64,000 nt of DNA from Streptomyces virginiae (GTDB lineage: Bacteria; Actinomycetota; Actinomycetes; Streptomycetales; Streptomycetaceae): assembly GCF_000720455.1 (NCBI RefSeq), contig NZ_JOAK01000001.1, positions 596,202 through 660,201 of the forward strand, read 5' to 3'. Within the stretch, counting starts at the first letter, position 1. The number at the start of each line of letters is the position of its first letter. This document shows, piece by piece, positions 54,601 through 63,518 of the stretch. The notes under the pieces are model-generated. The model was not told the origin of the DNA, ran no database searches, and worked only from the letters and a program-made list of their open reading frames with translations. The translations under genes were made by a program, and so were the position numbers.

Positions 54601-56451
54601 ATGCCCGAGCTGAGGTCCCGCACCGTCACCCACGGCCGCAACATGGCGGGCGCCCGCGCCCTTATGCGCGCGTCGGGCGTAGCGAGCGAGGACATCGGCA
54701 AGCCGATCATCGCGGTCGCCAACTCCTTCACCGAGTTCGTCCCCGGTCACACGCACCTGGCGCCCGTCGGCCGGATCGTCTCCGACGCCATCCGCGCGGC
54801 CGGCGCGATCCCGCGCGAGTTCAACACGATCGCCGTCGACGACGGCATCGCGATGGGCCACGGCGGCATGCTGTACTCCCTGCCGTCCCGCGACCTGATC
54901 GCGGACAGCGTGGAGTACATGGTCGAGGCGCACTGCGCCGACGCCCTGATCTGCATCTCCAACTGCGACAAGATCACCCCCGGCATGCTGATGGCCGCCA
55001 TGCGCCTCAACATCCCGGCCGTGTTCGTCTCCGGCGGCCCGATGGAGGCCGGCCAGGCCATCCTCGTGGACGGCACCGTCCGCAAGCTGGACCTGATCGA
55101 CGCCATGGTGGACGCCTCCAACGAGAACGTCTCCGACGAGGACGTGCTCCGCATCGAGGAGAACGCCTGTCCCACCTGCGGTTCGTGTTCCGGCATGTTC
55201 ACCGCCAACTCGATGAACTGCCTCGCCGAGGCCATCGGCCTGGCCCTCCCGGGCAACGGTTCGGTCCTCGCCACGCACACCGCCCGCCGTGCCCTGTACG
55301 AGGACGCCGGCCGCACGGTCGTGGAGATCACCCAGCGGTACTACGGGGACGGCGACGAGTCCGTCCTGCCCCGCAACATCGCCACCCGCGAGGCCTTCGA
55401 GAACGCCATGGCCCTCGACATCGCCATGGGCGGCTCCACCAACACGATCCTGCACCTGCTGGCCGCCGCCCAGGAGGCGGGCCTGGAGTACGACCTCAAG
55501 GACATCGACGCCGTCTCGCGCCGCGTCCCCTGCCTGGCCAAGGTCGCCCCGAACGTCGCGCCCGGCGGCACGTACTACATGGAGGACGTGCACCGCGCCG
55601 GCGGCATCCCCGCCATCCTCGGCGAGCTGCACCGCGGCGGGCTCCTCAACAAGGACGTGACGACCGTCCACTCAGAGGGCCTGGACGACTGGCTGGGCAA
55701 GTGGGACGCCCGCTCCGGCACGGCGAGCGACACGGCGATGGAGCTGTGGCACGCGGCCCCCGGCTGCAAGCGTTCCGCGACCGCCTTCTCCCAGTCCGAG
55801 CGCTGGGACACCCTCGACCTCGACGCCGAGGGCGGCTGCATCCGCTCCGTGCAGCACGCGTACTCCAAGGACGGCGGCCTGGCCGTCCTGCGCGGCAACA
55901 TCGCCGTCGACGGCTGCGTCGTGAAGACGGCCGGCGTCGACGAGTCGATCTGGACCTTCGAGGGCCCGGCGGTCGTCTGCGAGTCGCAGGACGAGGCCGT
56001 CGACAAGATCCTGCGCAAGGAGGTCAAGGCGGGCGACGTCGTCGTCATCCGCTACGAGGGCCCGCGCGGCGGCCCCGGCATGCAGGAGATGCTCTACCCG
56101 ACGTCCTTCCTCAAGGGCCGCGGCCTCGGCAAGGTCTGCGCGCTGGTGACGGACGGCCGCTTCTCCGGCGGCACCTCCGGCCTGTCGATCGGCCACGCCT
56201 CCCCCGAGGCCGCGTCCGGCGGCGACATCGCCGTCGTCGAGGACGGCGACCTGATCCGCATCGACATCCCGAACCGGTCCATCGAGATCCTCGTCGACGA
56301 CGCCACCCTGGCGGCCCGCCACGAGGCCCTCGGCGGGGTCTACGCCCCGAAGAACCGCGAGCGCAAGGTCTCCGCGGCCCTGCGCGCCTACGCCGCGATG
56401 GCCACCAGCGCCGACAAGGGCGCGGTCCGCGACGTCACCCGGCTGGGCTGA
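54601..56451 (+). CDS. ilvD: Dihydroxy-acid dehydratase
   Basis: IlvD dehydrates dihydroxy acids in valine, isoleucine and pantothenate precursor synthesis. Fe-S cluster ligands are in [12 protein letters not shown] and [52 protein letters not shown] and [22 protein letters not shown] are signatures. Length 616 is normal. The ATG at 54601 has GGGAG eight bases upstream. Product alpha-ketoisovalerate feeds pantoate, linking it loosely to panC. Confidence 0.97.
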   Translation: MPELRSRTVTHGRNMAGARALMRASGVASEDIGKPIIAVANSFTEFVPGHTHLAPVGRIVSDAIRAAGAIPREFNTIAVDDGIAMGHGGMLYSLPSRDLIADSVEYMVEAHCADALICISNCDKITPGMLMAAMRLNIPAVFVSGGPMEAGQAILVDGTVRKLDLIDAMVDASNENVSDEDVLRIEENACPTCGSCSGMFTANSMNCLAEAIGLALPGNGSVLATHTARRALYEDAGRTVVEITQRYYGDGDESVLPRNIATREAFENAMALDIAMGGSTNTILHLLAAAQEAGLEYDLKDIDAVSRRVPCLAKVAPNVAPGGTYYMEDVHRAGGIPAILGELHRGGLLNKDVTTVHSEGLDDWLGKWDARSGTASDTAMELWHAAPGCKRSATAFSQSERWDTLDLDAEGGCIRSVQHAYSKDGGLAVLRGNIAVDGCVVKTAGVDESIWTFEGPAVVCESQDEAVDKILRKEVKAGDVVVIRYEGPRGGPGMQEMLYPTSFLKGRGLGKVCALVTDGRFSGGTSGLSIGHASPEAASGGDIAVVEDGDLIRIDIPNRSIEILVDDATLAARHEALGGVYAPKNRERKVSAALRAYAAMATSADKGAVRDVTRLG

Positions 56452-56473
56452 CCCGGCCGGCCCCCGCAGCGAC

Positions 56474-56500
56474 GCCCCCGCACCGTGCCGGTGCGGGGGC
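56474..56500. terminator. Hairpin terminator after ilvD
   Basis: GCCCCCGCACC (56474-56484) pairs perfectly with GGTGCGGGGGC (56490-56500) around five bases. It lies between the convergent ilvD and kinase genes. Confidence 0.75.
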
Positions 56501-56524
56501 GCCCGCGTTTCACCCCGGATCGGC

Positions 56525-56588
56525 CGCGTTCACCACGGGGTCGGCGCGCCCGCGTTCACCACGGGGTCGGCGCGCCCGCGTTCACCAC
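56525..56588. repeat. 26-bp tandem repeat, about 2.5 copies
   Basis: Two identical 26-base units (56525-56550 and 56551-56576), each beginning CGCGTTCACCACGGGG, are followed by a 12-base partial third copy reaching 56588. A degenerate relative precedes them at about 56501-56524. The array ends within the last codons of the minus-strand kinase gene, whose stop is at 56582-56584. Confidence 0.85.
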
Positions 56589-58726
56589 CGGGCCGGATCG
56601 CCCGCGTCCACCGCGAACACCGAGCCGTCGGGCGCGCCCGCGAACACCCGACCGCCACCGGCCACCGGCGCGGGCAGCGTCGACGCGTAGGTGGCCTTGC
56701 CGTCGGCCATCCGCGGCCTGGTCTGGCCCGCCGGGCGTCCGTCGGCGGCGTCGACGGCCAGCAGCCGGCCGTCCGGCGCCGTCAGGAGGACCCGGCCGCC
56801 GGCGACCACCGGGCGCGAGGCCACCGTCACGCCCGTCTCCAGCCGCCACCGCTCCTTGTCGGCCCCGACGGCGACCAGCGCGCCGGAGGTCCCGAACAGG
56901 TACGTGACCCCGTCCCGGTCCACCGCCGCCTCCGCGTCGAACAGCGGTGCCGTGAGCCGCACCCGCTGCGCCGTCTGCACCACGAGATCGGTGCGCACGA
57001 CGGCGGTGGTCCGCCCGGCCGCGTCGACGTCCATCAGGTACAGGCCGCCGGGTGCCGCCCCCACCGGCCGCAGCCGCCCCGCCGTACGGAACTGCCGGGT
57101 GACGGCCCCGGTCGCCGGATCGACCGCGGCGAGCTGCGTGGAACCGCTGGCGTCGGGCGTCGCCACGTACAGTTCGGGCGCGCCGCCGCCCTCCGGCCCG
57201 CCGCCGGTCCACCAGACGGAGCCGACCCCGCCGATCTGCTGGGTCCAGCGCGTCGTCCCGGCGGCCGCGTCGAGCGCGGTGACGTTGCCGTTCGTGCCCA
57301 CCAGCAGCACCTGCGCGCCCGCGGCCACCGTCTGCGAACCGGCGGGGAGCCTGTGCCGCCAGCGCTCGGCCCCGGTGGCCGGGTCCAGCGCCTGGAGCGT
57401 CTCGCTGCCCGGCACCACGACGAGGACCCGGCCGCCGGCGTGCAGGGGAGCGCCCGCGGTCGTCGTCCCCTTCGCGGGGGCGGGCGCGGGCGCCTCCAGC
57501 CTCCACACCGCGCTGCCGTCCGCGGGGTTGAGTCTGGCCGCGGCGAGGCCCGGTCCGGCGCAGTAGAGGGCCTCCGCCTGCCAGGAGCAGGCACCGATCC
57601 GGCTGCCCGTACCGGGCTTGCCCAGCGGGACCGACCAGGGGGTGAAGGCCTTCGCCGGCGCCGGATCCGCCTTCCCGGCGATCTGGGCGGGCGAGGACCC
57701 GGCGGCCGTCCCGTAGCGCAGGTACCCGCCCACGGCGCCGCCCACGAGCAGCAGCCCGACCCCGGCAGCGACGGCGACCCGCGCCCGCCGCCGGCGCGGG
57801 ACCCGCGGCTCCGGCCCGGCGGGGACCACCTCCCTGCGGTGGGTGAGCAGCTCGGCCCCGTCGGGCGGGCGCGGCCGGGGGATGAATGCCTGGGTGTCCT
57901 CGGCGGTCGGGTACGCGACCGCCCGCATCTCGGCGATCAGCTCCGCGGCGGTGGGCCGCTCCTGCGGATCCTTGGCCAGGCACCGTTCGACGAGCGGTAC
58001 GAGTTGCCGCGGCAGCCCGGTCAGATCGGGCTCGCTGTGCACCACCTGGTACGCCACCAGGTAGTGGCTGTCGGAGTCGAAGGGCCCGCGGCCCGTCGCC
58101 GCGTGCACGAGCACCGCCCCCAGCGCGAAGACGTCCGCGGCAGTCCCCACGTCGCGGGGCCGCTGGAACTGCTCGGGCGCCATGAACGGCGGCGTCCCGA
58201 TCAGCTTCCCGGTCTCGGTCCGCAGATCGCTGTCCGCCGGCCGCGAGATCCCGAAGTCGATGACGCGCACCCCGTCGGGCGCCATGAGCACGTTGCTCGG
58301 CTTGAGGTCCCGGTGCACCACGCCCGCCCGGTGGATGTCCCGCAGCGCCTCCGCCAGGCCGGCGGCGAGCCGGGCCAGCTCGGTACGGTCCAGCACCCGC
58401 TCCCGTACCCGCTCGGCGAGCGTCGGAGCGTCGATGAACAGGGTGGCCATCCAAGGCCGTTCGGCATCGGGGTCGGCGTCGACGACGGGTGCGGTGAACG
58501 CCCCGCTCACCCTGCGCGCGGCCGCGACCTCCTGCCGGAAGCGGGCCCGGAACTCCGGGTCCACCGCGTGCTCGGCGTGCACGATCTTGACGGCGAGTTT
58601 CAGCCCCGAGCCGGACGTGGCGAGGTGGACGACGCCCATCCCTCCGGAGCCGAGCACCGATTCGAGCCGGTACTGCCCGGCGTACTCCGGAAAGCCCGCG
58701 TAGTCGTCCGCCCGCAGCGAATGCAC
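56582..58726 (-). CDS. Membrane Ser/Thr protein kinase with extracellular PQQ-like beta-propeller
   Basis: The N-terminal kinase domain (residues about 15-275) has the Gly loop LGSGGMGVVHLA, Lys in LKLAVKIVHA, catalytic loop VHRDLKPSNVLM near 136, IDFGISRP and GTPPFMAPEQF. After a basic juxtamembrane segment (RVPRRRRAR) there is one transmembrane helix at about 312-332. The extracellular 360 residues are beta-propeller repeats of the PQQ type (WRLEAPAPAPAKGTTTAG, WRHRLPAGSQTVAAGAQVLLVGTNG, LTAPDGRLLAVDAADGRP). It lacks PASTA repeats. Such kinases probably sense a ligand outside and phosphorylate cytoplasmic targets. GTG start at 58726. Confidence 0.92.
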   Translation of the reverse strand: MHSLRADDYAGFPEYAGQYRLESVLGSGGMGVVHLATSGSGLKLAVKIVHAEHAVDPEFRARFRQEVAAARRVSGAFTAPVVDADPDAERPWMATLFIDAPTLAERVRERVLDRTELARLAAGLAEALRDIHRAGVVHRDLKPSNVLMAPDGVRVIDFGISRPADSDLRTETGKLIGTPPFMAPEQFQRPRDVGTAADVFALGAVLVHAATGRGPFDSDSHYLVAYQVVHSEPDLTGLPRQLVPLVERCLAKDPQERPTAAELIAEMRAVAYPTAEDTQAFIPRPRPPDGAELLTHRREVVPAGPEPRVPRRRRARVAVAAGVGLLLVGGAVGGYLRYGTAAGSSPAQIAGKADPAPAKAFTPWSVPLGKPGTGSRIGACSWQAEALYCAGPGLAAARLNPADGSAVWRLEAPAPAPAKGTTTAGAPLHAGGRVLVVVPGSETLQALDPATGAERWRHRLPAGSQTVAAGAQVLLVGTNGNVTALDAAAGTTRWTQQIGGVGSVWWTGGGPEGGGAPELYVATPDASGSTQLAAVDPATGAVTRQFRTAGRLRPVGAAPGGLYLMDVDAAGRTTAVVRTDLVVQTAQRVRLTAPLFDAEAAVDRDGVTYLFGTSGALVAVGADKERWRLETGVTVASRPVVAGGRVLLTAPDGRLLAVDAADGRPAGQTRPRMADGKATYASTLPAPVAGGGRVFAGAPDGSVFAVDAGDPARW

Positions 58727-58832
58727 CGCTCACCACCCCCGCCGGAGCCTAGTCGATGACCCGTACGCAACTCCAAGGTCCTGCTACCCTGCGCGAGTTG
58801 CGCACGGCAACGCCCATGGGGGGAGATTTCGC

Positions 58833-59135
58833 ATGTCGGTGGAGAACGATTCGAGCCAAGTCCAGAGCGTGGCTTCCGGCTCCGGCTACCCGTCCTACCC
58901 GGTGGCTCCCGGCTACCGGGTGAACGTCCGCAGCGGACCCGGCACGAACTATTCGGTGATCGACGTCCTGCCGCTCGGCGCGACCGTCACGCTGCGCTGC
59001 CAGACCGAGGGCACCACGGTCTCCGGCCCGTACGGCACGACCGACATCTGGGACTGCGTCGGCAACGGCCGGTTCGTCTCCGACGCGTACGTGCGGACCG
59101 GCAGCGACGGCTTCGTGGTCACGCACTGCGGCTGA
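58833..59135 (+). CDS. SH3-like domain protein
   Basis: The 100-residue protein carries a bacterial SH3 domain: YRVNVRSGPGTNYSVIDVLPLGATVTLRCQTEG, then WDCVGNGRFVSDAYV. Such domains usually bind peptidoglycan and are exported, but the N terminus (MSVENDSSQVQSVASGSGYPS) has no signal peptide. It contains three cysteines, which is unusual for a cytoplasmic actinobacterial protein. GGGGGGAG lies 9-16 bases before the ATG, and TACCCT at 58785-58790 could be a -10 element. It is divergent from the propeller kinase. Confidence 0.78.
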   Translation: MSVENDSSQVQSVASGSGYPSYPVAPGYRVNVRSGPGTNYSVIDVLPLGATVTLRCQTEGTTVSGPYGTTDIWDCVGNGRFVSDAYVRTGSDGFVVTHCG

Positions 59136-59211
59136 CCGCGCGGCTCGTACGACCCGTCTGACACGTGAGACACACCCGGCCCGACCGGCCCGGCGGGGGA
59201 TAATCGCTGCT

Positions 59212-59772
59212 GTGAGCGACGACCAGCGAGACCAGACCCCCGCCGAGCCGGCCGCCCCGGCCCGTGCCGCTGCCTCGGCCGCGTCCGAGCCGGTGGTCCC
59301 CGCCGGCCCGCAGCCCGAGCCGATCCGGTACTTCGGCACCACCTGGGTGAACCACGAGAGCGGCTACGGCCTGCGCCGCGCCGCCATCGCCGTCGGTTCC
59401 CTGGTCACGGCCACCGCCGCCGCCGTCCTGCTCCGCCTCTCCTACGAGGGCCTGGAGATCGGCAACGTCGGCCCCTTCCTCAGCATCTCCGTCGTCGTCC
59501 TCTTCGCGATCGCCAGCTCCATCGCCTTCATCAAGACCTGGGACTCCTACAACCGGCGCCCGGCCCCGTCCTCCGACGAGGCGGCCCTCAAGGGCCTCAA
59601 GACGATCGGTTTCATCGGCTCCCTCATCGCCTACTCCCTGCGCTGCCTGGTCGAGGCCCCCGGCGAGAAGGTCCGCCGCGCCGAGTACGAGCGCGCCCTC
59701 GCCGACTACGAGCGCCGCCGCAGCACCCGTACGGGGAACCCGGCCGCCCGCCGCCCCAAGCGCAAGAAGTAG
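59212..59772 (+). CDS. Membrane protein of unknown function
   Basis: The 186-residue protein begins with about 45 disordered Ala/Pro-rich residues, then a short domain YFGTTWVNHESGYGLRRAAIAVG, a helix pair (about residues 57-76 and 82-104) and a basic C terminus ending RRPKRKK. GATAAT lies seven bases before the GTG start, one of the best -10 elements in the window, implying a leaderless mRNA. I know it only as a conserved Streptomyces hypothetical. Confidence 0.75.
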   Translation: MSDDQRDQTPAEPAAPARAAASAASEPVVPAGPQPEPIRYFGTTWVNHESGYGLRRAAIAVGSLVTATAAAVLLRLSYEGLEIGNVGPFLSISVVVLFAIASSIAFIKTWDSYNRRPAPSSDEAALKGLKTIGFIGSLIAYSLRCLVEAPGEKVRRAEYERALADYERRRSTRTGNPAARRPKRKK

Positions 59773-59784
59773 TTCACCCGGTGA

Positions 59785-59814
59785 TTGACGCCCCGGCACC
59801 GCCAGGAGCATTAT
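59785..59814 (+). promoter_or_regulatory. Promoter of the ABC exporter operon
   Basis: TTGACG (59785-59790) and CATTAT (59809-59814) are separated by 18 bases. Transcription would begin at about 59821-59822, next to the ATG, giving a leaderless mRNA. The downstream palindrome overlaps the -10 element. Confidence 0.5.
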
Positions 59815-59832
59815 TCATCACATGATGAATAA
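59811..59832. promoter_or_regulatory. 22-bp palindromic operator over the ABC exporter start
   Basis: TTATTCATCA (59811-59820) and TGATGAATAA (59823-59832) are perfect 10-bp arms around CA. The site spans the -10 element, predicted transcription start and start codon. It is very AT-rich for this genome. The shape is typical of a TetR- or MarR-type operator. No regulator gene is adjacent. Confidence 0.75.
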
Positions 59833-60622
59833 GCAGGCCGGTGAAGAACCGGCCGCCGCCGTGCACGCCCACGGCCTCACCGTCCGCCGCGGCACCGGCC
59901 GCACCCCGCGCACCGTCATCGACGACATCGCCTTCGACGTCCCCCGCGGCCGCATCACCGGCCTCCTCGGCCCCTCCGGCTGCGGCAAATCCACCCTCCT
60001 GCGCGCCATCGTCGGCACCCAGGCCCACGTCACCGGCACCCTCGACGTCCTCGGCCGCCCCGCCGGCCACCCCGACCTCCGCTCCCGCATCGGCTACGTC
60101 ACCCAGGCGCCCTCCGTCTACGACGACCTCACCGTCCGCCAGAACCTCGACTACTTCGCCGCGATCCTCGACCCCGGCCGCGCCGCCGCCATCCGCCGCG
60201 CCGACGCCGTGGACCGCGCCATCACCGACGTCGACCTCACCAGTCGCGCGGGCGCCCTCGCCGGCAACCTCTCCGGCGGCCAGCGCAGCCGCGTCTCCCT
60301 CGCCGTGGCCCTGCTCGGCACCCCCGAGCTGCTGGTCCTCGACGAGCCCACCGTCGGACTCGACCCCGTCCTGCGCCGCGACCTGTGGAACCTCTTCCAC
60401 GACATCGCCGCGACCCGCGGCGCCACGATCCTCGTCTCCTCCCACGTCATGGACGAAGCCGAGCGCTGCCACGACCTGCTCCTCATGCGCGAAGGCCGCA
60501 TCCTCGCCCAGGACACCCCCGACGCCCTGCGCACCCGCACCCACTCCGCCACCGTCGAAGAGGGCTTCCTCCGCCTCGTCGACGAGGCCCGCGCCCTCCC
60601 CGCCCAGGAGCAGACCCGATGA
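59822..60622 (+). CDS. ABC exporter ATPase (multidrug/DrrA-like)
   Basis: The 266-residue ATPase has Walker A GPSGCGKSTLL, signature NLSGGQRSRVSLAVALL, Walker B LLVLDEPTVGLDPVL and H-loop SSHVMDEAERC. The C-terminal extension (EGFLRLVDEARALP) is like exporters of the DrrA/ABC-2 group. ATGs at 59822 and 59825 both lie in the palindromic operator. Its stop overlaps the permease ATG (ATGA). The exported compound is unknown; drug or lipid export is usual for the group. Confidence 0.9.
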   Translation: MMNKQAGEEPAAAVHAHGLTVRRGTGRTPRTVIDDIAFDVPRGRITGLLGPSGCGKSTLLRAIVGTQAHVTGTLDVLGRPAGHPDLRSRIGYVTQAPSVYDDLTVRQNLDYFAAILDPGRAAAIRRADAVDRAITDVDLTSRAGALAGNLSGGQRSRVSLAVALLGTPELLVLDEPTVGLDPVLRRDLWNLFHDIAATRGATILVSSHVMDEAERCHDLLLMREGRILAQDTPDALRTRTHSATVEEGFLRLVDEARALPAQEQTR

Positions 60623-61356
60623 ACGCCGCCCGCACCGCCGCCACCGCCGCCCGCGTCCTGCGCCAGCTCCGCCACGACCCGCGCTCCATCGCCCTGATGC
60701 TCCTGGTGCCCGTCCTGATGCTCACCCTGCTGCGCTTCGTCTTCGACGGCAGCCCCCGCACCTTCGACAGCATCGGCGCGTCACTCCTCGGGATCTTCCC
60801 CCTCATCACCATGTTCCTGGTGACCTCCATCGCCACCCTGCGCGAACGCACCTCCGGAACCCTCGAACGCCTCCTCGCCATGCCCCTGGGCAAGGGCGAC
60901 CTCATCGCCGGCTACGCCCTCGCCTTCGGCGCCGTCGCCGTCGTCCAGTCCCTCCTCGCCACCGGCCTCGCCCTCTGGGTCCTCGGCCTCGACGTCGTCG
61001 GCTCCCCCTGGCTGCTCCTGCTCGTCGCCCTCCTCGACGCCCTCCTCGGCACCGCCCTCGGCCTCTTCGTCTCCGCCTTCGCGGCCTCCGAATTCCAGGC
61101 CGTCCAGTTCATGCCGGCGGTGATCTTCCCCCAGCTGCTCCTCTGCGGCCTCTTCGCGGCCCGCGCCACCATGCACCCCGTACTCGAAGGCATCTCCGAC
61201 GCCCTGCCCATGTCCTACGCCGTCGACGGCATGACCCAGGTCCTCACCCACACCGACATGACCGCCGACTTCGTCCGCGACGCCGTGATCGTCGCCGCCT
61301 GCGCCCTGCTCGTCCTCGCCCTCGGCGCCGCCACCCTCCGCCGCCGCACCCCCTGA
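60619..61356 (+). CDS. ABC-2 type exporter permease
   Basis: The 245-residue permease has six hydrophobic segments, such as IALMLLVPVLMLTLLRFVF and PWLLLLVALLDALLGTALGLFVSAFAA. RERTSGTLERLLAMPLGKGDLIAGY is the conserved ABC-2 loop after helix 2. It is translationally coupled to the ATPase. The two form a homodimeric-type exporter of the DrrAB kind. No biosynthetic genes adjoin, so self-protection against external or distant-cluster compounds is the simplest guess. Confidence 0.9.
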   Translation: MNAARTAATAARVLRQLRHDPRSIALMLLVPVLMLTLLRFVFDGSPRTFDSIGASLLGIFPLITMFLVTSIATLRERTSGTLERLLAMPLGKGDLIAGYALAFGAVAVVQSLLATGLALWVLGLDVVGSPWLLLLVALLDALLGTALGLFVSAFAASEFQAVQFMPAVIFPQLLLCGLFAARATMHPVLEGISDALPMSYAVDGMTQVLTHTDMTADFVRDAVIVAACALLVLALGAATLRRRTP

Positions 61357-61468
61357 CCGCACTGCGGACACCGCGACCCCGCTGCGCACCCGGGTGCAAG
61401 GATGAGGACGCGTACGCGTACGGCTGCGCAGCCCAGGCGGAAGAACAGTTCGGCGAGGTGAATCGGGC

Positions 61469-62278
61469 ATGACCCAGACAGTCGCAGTCCTCGGTACCGG
61501 CAAGATCGGCGAGGCCCTGCTCAGCGGAATGATCCGCGGCGGCTGGCCCGCCTCCAAGCTCCTCGTCACCGCGCGCCGCAGCGACCGCGCCGAGGAGCTC
61601 CGCACCCGCTACGGCGTCGAGGCCGTCTCCAACGCCGAGGCCGCCAAGCGCGCCGACACCCTGATCCTCACCGTCAAACCCCAGGACATGGCCAAGCTCC
61701 TCGACGAGCTCGCCCCGCACGTCCCCGCAGGCCGGCTGGTCATCAGCGGCGCCGCCGGCGTCCCCACCTCCTTCTTCGAGGAGCGCCTCAGCCCCGGCAC
61801 CCCCGTCGTGCGCGTCATGACGAACACCCCCGCCCTCGTCGACGAGGCCATGTCCGTCATCTCCGCCGGCAGCCACGCCACGGCCGAGCACCTCGCCCAC
61901 ACCGAGGAGATCTTCGGCAGCGTCGGCAAGACCCTGCGCGTCCCCGAGTCCCAGCAGGACGCGGCCACCGCCCTCTCCGGCTCCGGACCCGCGTACTTCT
62001 ACTTCCTCGTCGAAGCCATGACCGACGCCGGCATCCTCCTCGGCCTGCCCCGCGCCCAGGCCCACGACCTCATCGTCCAGGCCGCCATCGGCGCAGCGGT
62101 GATGCTCCGCGACAGCGGCGAACACCCCGTCAAGCTCCGCGAGGCCGTCACCTCCCCCGCCGGCACGACCATCAACGCGATCGTGGAGCTGGAGAAGCAC
62201 GGCGTACGCGCCGCCCTGATCGCCGCCCTCGAAGCCGCCCGCGACCGCAGCCGCGAGCTCGCCTCAGGCAACAGCTGA
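61469..62278 (+). CDS. proC: Pyrroline-5-carboxylate reductase
   Basis: ProC reduces pyrroline-5-carboxylate to proline with NAD(P)H. The Rossmann motif is VAVLGTGKIGEALLSGMIRGG, and VMTNTPALVDEAMSVISAG, ALSGSGPAYFYFLVEAMTDAG and REAVTSPAGTTINAIVELEKHGVRAALIAALEAA are family signatures. Length 269 is normal. GCGAGGTG lies about 9 bases before the ATG. It is probably monocistronic, with a terminator hairpin after it. Confidence 0.97.
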   Translation: MTQTVAVLGTGKIGEALLSGMIRGGWPASKLLVTARRSDRAEELRTRYGVEAVSNAEAAKRADTLILTVKPQDMAKLLDELAPHVPAGRLVISGAAGVPTSFFEERLSPGTPVVRVMTNTPALVDEAMSVISAGSHATAEHLAHTEEIFGSVGKTLRVPESQQDAATALSGSGPAYFYFLVEAMTDAGILLGLPRAQAHDLIVQAAIGAAVMLRDSGEHPVKLREAVTSPAGTTINAIVELEKHGVRAALIAALEAARDRSRELASGNS

Positions 62279-62284
62279 ACCACC

Positions 62285-62318
62285 GGTACGGGCCCCCGCC
62301 GCGGCGGAGGCCCGTACC
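62285..62318. terminator. Bidirectional hairpin terminator between proC and trpS
   Basis: GGTACGGGCC (62285-62294) pairs with GGCCCGTACC (62309-62318), and the inner bases continue the stem almost to the centre. It serves both convergent genes. Confidence 0.8.
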
Positions 62319-62332
62319 CGTCGCCCGCCCGG

Positions 62333-63331
62333 CTACGGCGCGAGCAGCCCGATCGCCTCGTACGCCCGGTCCACCACGGGCCGCGCCAGCTCCCTGGCCC
62401 GCCCCGCGCCCTCCCGCAACGCCTTGTCCACCTGCGCCGGATCGGCCGCCAGCTCCGCGTGCCGCTCCTGCAACGGCCGCAGCAGCTCGACCACCGCGTC
62501 GGCCACGTCCCGCTTCAGCGCCCCGTACCCGTCGTACCCGTCGGCGAGCGCCACCGGATCACCGCCGGTGCACGCCGCCAGGACGTCCAGCAGGTTCGCC
62601 ACCCCCGGCCGCGCCTCCCGGTCGTAGACCACCGCACCGTCCCCGCTGTCGGTGACGGCCCGCATCACCTTCTTGCGCACCACCCCGGGCTCGTCGAGCA
62701 GATAGACGATCCCCGAACCGTTCGCGTGCGACTTCCCCATCTTCGACGTCGGATCCTGCAGGTCCATGACCCGCGCCGCCACCGACGGAAGAGTCGCCTT
62801 CGGAATGGTGAAGGTGTGCCCGTAGCGCTGGTTGAAGCGCACCGCCAGGTCCCGGGTCAGCTCGACGTGCTGCCGCTGGTCCTCACCGACCGGTACCTCG
62901 GCGGCCCCGTACGCCAGGATGTCCGCGGCCATCAGCACCGGATAGGTGAGCAGGCTGAGCCGCACGCCCTCGCCGGACGCCTGTGCCTTCGCCGCCTTCT
63001 CCTTGTACTGGATCATCCGCCGCAGCTCCCCGTCGGTCGCCGTGCACTCCAGCAGGTAGGCGAGCCGGGTGTGCTCGTCGACGTGGCTCTGTACGAAGAG
63101 GGTGCACCGCTGGGGCTCCAGCCCGGCGGCCATCAGCAGCGTCGCGGCCTGCCGGCTCAGCCTCCGTACCCGCGCCGGTTCGTGCTCGACGGTCAGCGCG
63201 TGCAGGTCGACGACGCAGAACAGGGCGTCGTCCGGTTCCTGGTCGGCCGCGACCCACTGCCGTACCGCACCCAGGTAGTTCCCCAGGGTCATGTGACCGG
63301 TCGGCTTGATCCCGCTGAAGATCCTCGTCAT
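62333..63331 (-). CDS. trpS: Tryptophanyl-tRNA synthetase (attenuator-controlled copy)
   Basis: The class I signatures are TGHMTLGNYLGA (HIGH-like) and SKMGKS (KMSKS). LLTYPVLMAADILAYGAAEVPVGEDQRQHVELTRDLAVRFN is typical of bacterial TrpRS. A 15-residue leader peptide with adjacent Trp codons and a terminator-antiterminator set lie upstream, so expression rises when charged Trp-tRNA is short. S. coelicolor has two TrpRS; the auxiliary, indolmycin-resistant one is controlled by such ribosome-mediated attenuation. This copy is therefore a candidate resistance-type TrpRS, though resistance cannot be read here. No ribosome-binding site is strong; ATG 63331. Confidence 0.94.
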   Translation of the reverse strand: MTRIFSGIKPTGHMTLGNYLGAVRQWVAADQEPDDALFCVVDLHALTVEHEPARVRRLSRQAATLLMAAGLEPQRCTLFVQSHVDEHTRLAYLLECTATDGELRRMIQYKEKAAKAQASGEGVRLSLLTYPVLMAADILAYGAAEVPVGEDQRQHVELTRDLAVRFNQRYGHTFTIPKATLPSVAARVMDLQDPTSKMGKSHANGSGIVYLLDEPGVVRKKVMRAVTDSGDGAVVYDREARPGVANLLDVLAACTGGDPVALADGYDGYGALKRDVADAVVELLRPLQERHAELAADPAQVDKALREGAGRARELARPVVDRAYEAIGLLAP

Positions 63332-63416
63332 GTCCTGCTCTCCCTGTGCCTGTGCGTGAGTGGTGTCGGGTCACCGTGTCGGGCGGCCGGGCCACTCCCG
63401 GGAGGGAGAAAACAGA

Positions 63417-63440
63417 ACGGCCGCCGGGGGCGGCGGCCGT
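63417..63440 (-). terminator. Attenuator terminator upstream of trpS
   Basis: On the minus strand, CGGCCGCCG-type arms (63431-63440 with 63417-63426) form a 10-bp stem with a CCCC loop. TCTGTTTTCTCC follows. It is the 3:4 hairpin of a Trp attenuator. Region 2 (63468-63475) can instead pair with region 3 (63431-63439). Confidence 0.85.
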
Positions 63441-63518
63441 GAGCGCATGCGTGCTCGCGTGGAGGGTCGGCCGCCGTCAGGCGGCCCACCAGCGAAGGCT
63501 GAGCGTGAGCGCATGCGT
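63438..63518. repeat. 15-bp direct repeat inside the trpS leader
   Basis: CGTGAGCGCATGCGT occurs at 63438-63452 and 63504-63518. The second copy is part of the leader peptide coding sequence and the first ends at attenuator region 3. The duplication suggests the leader arose or is kept by a local repeat. Confidence 0.8.
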
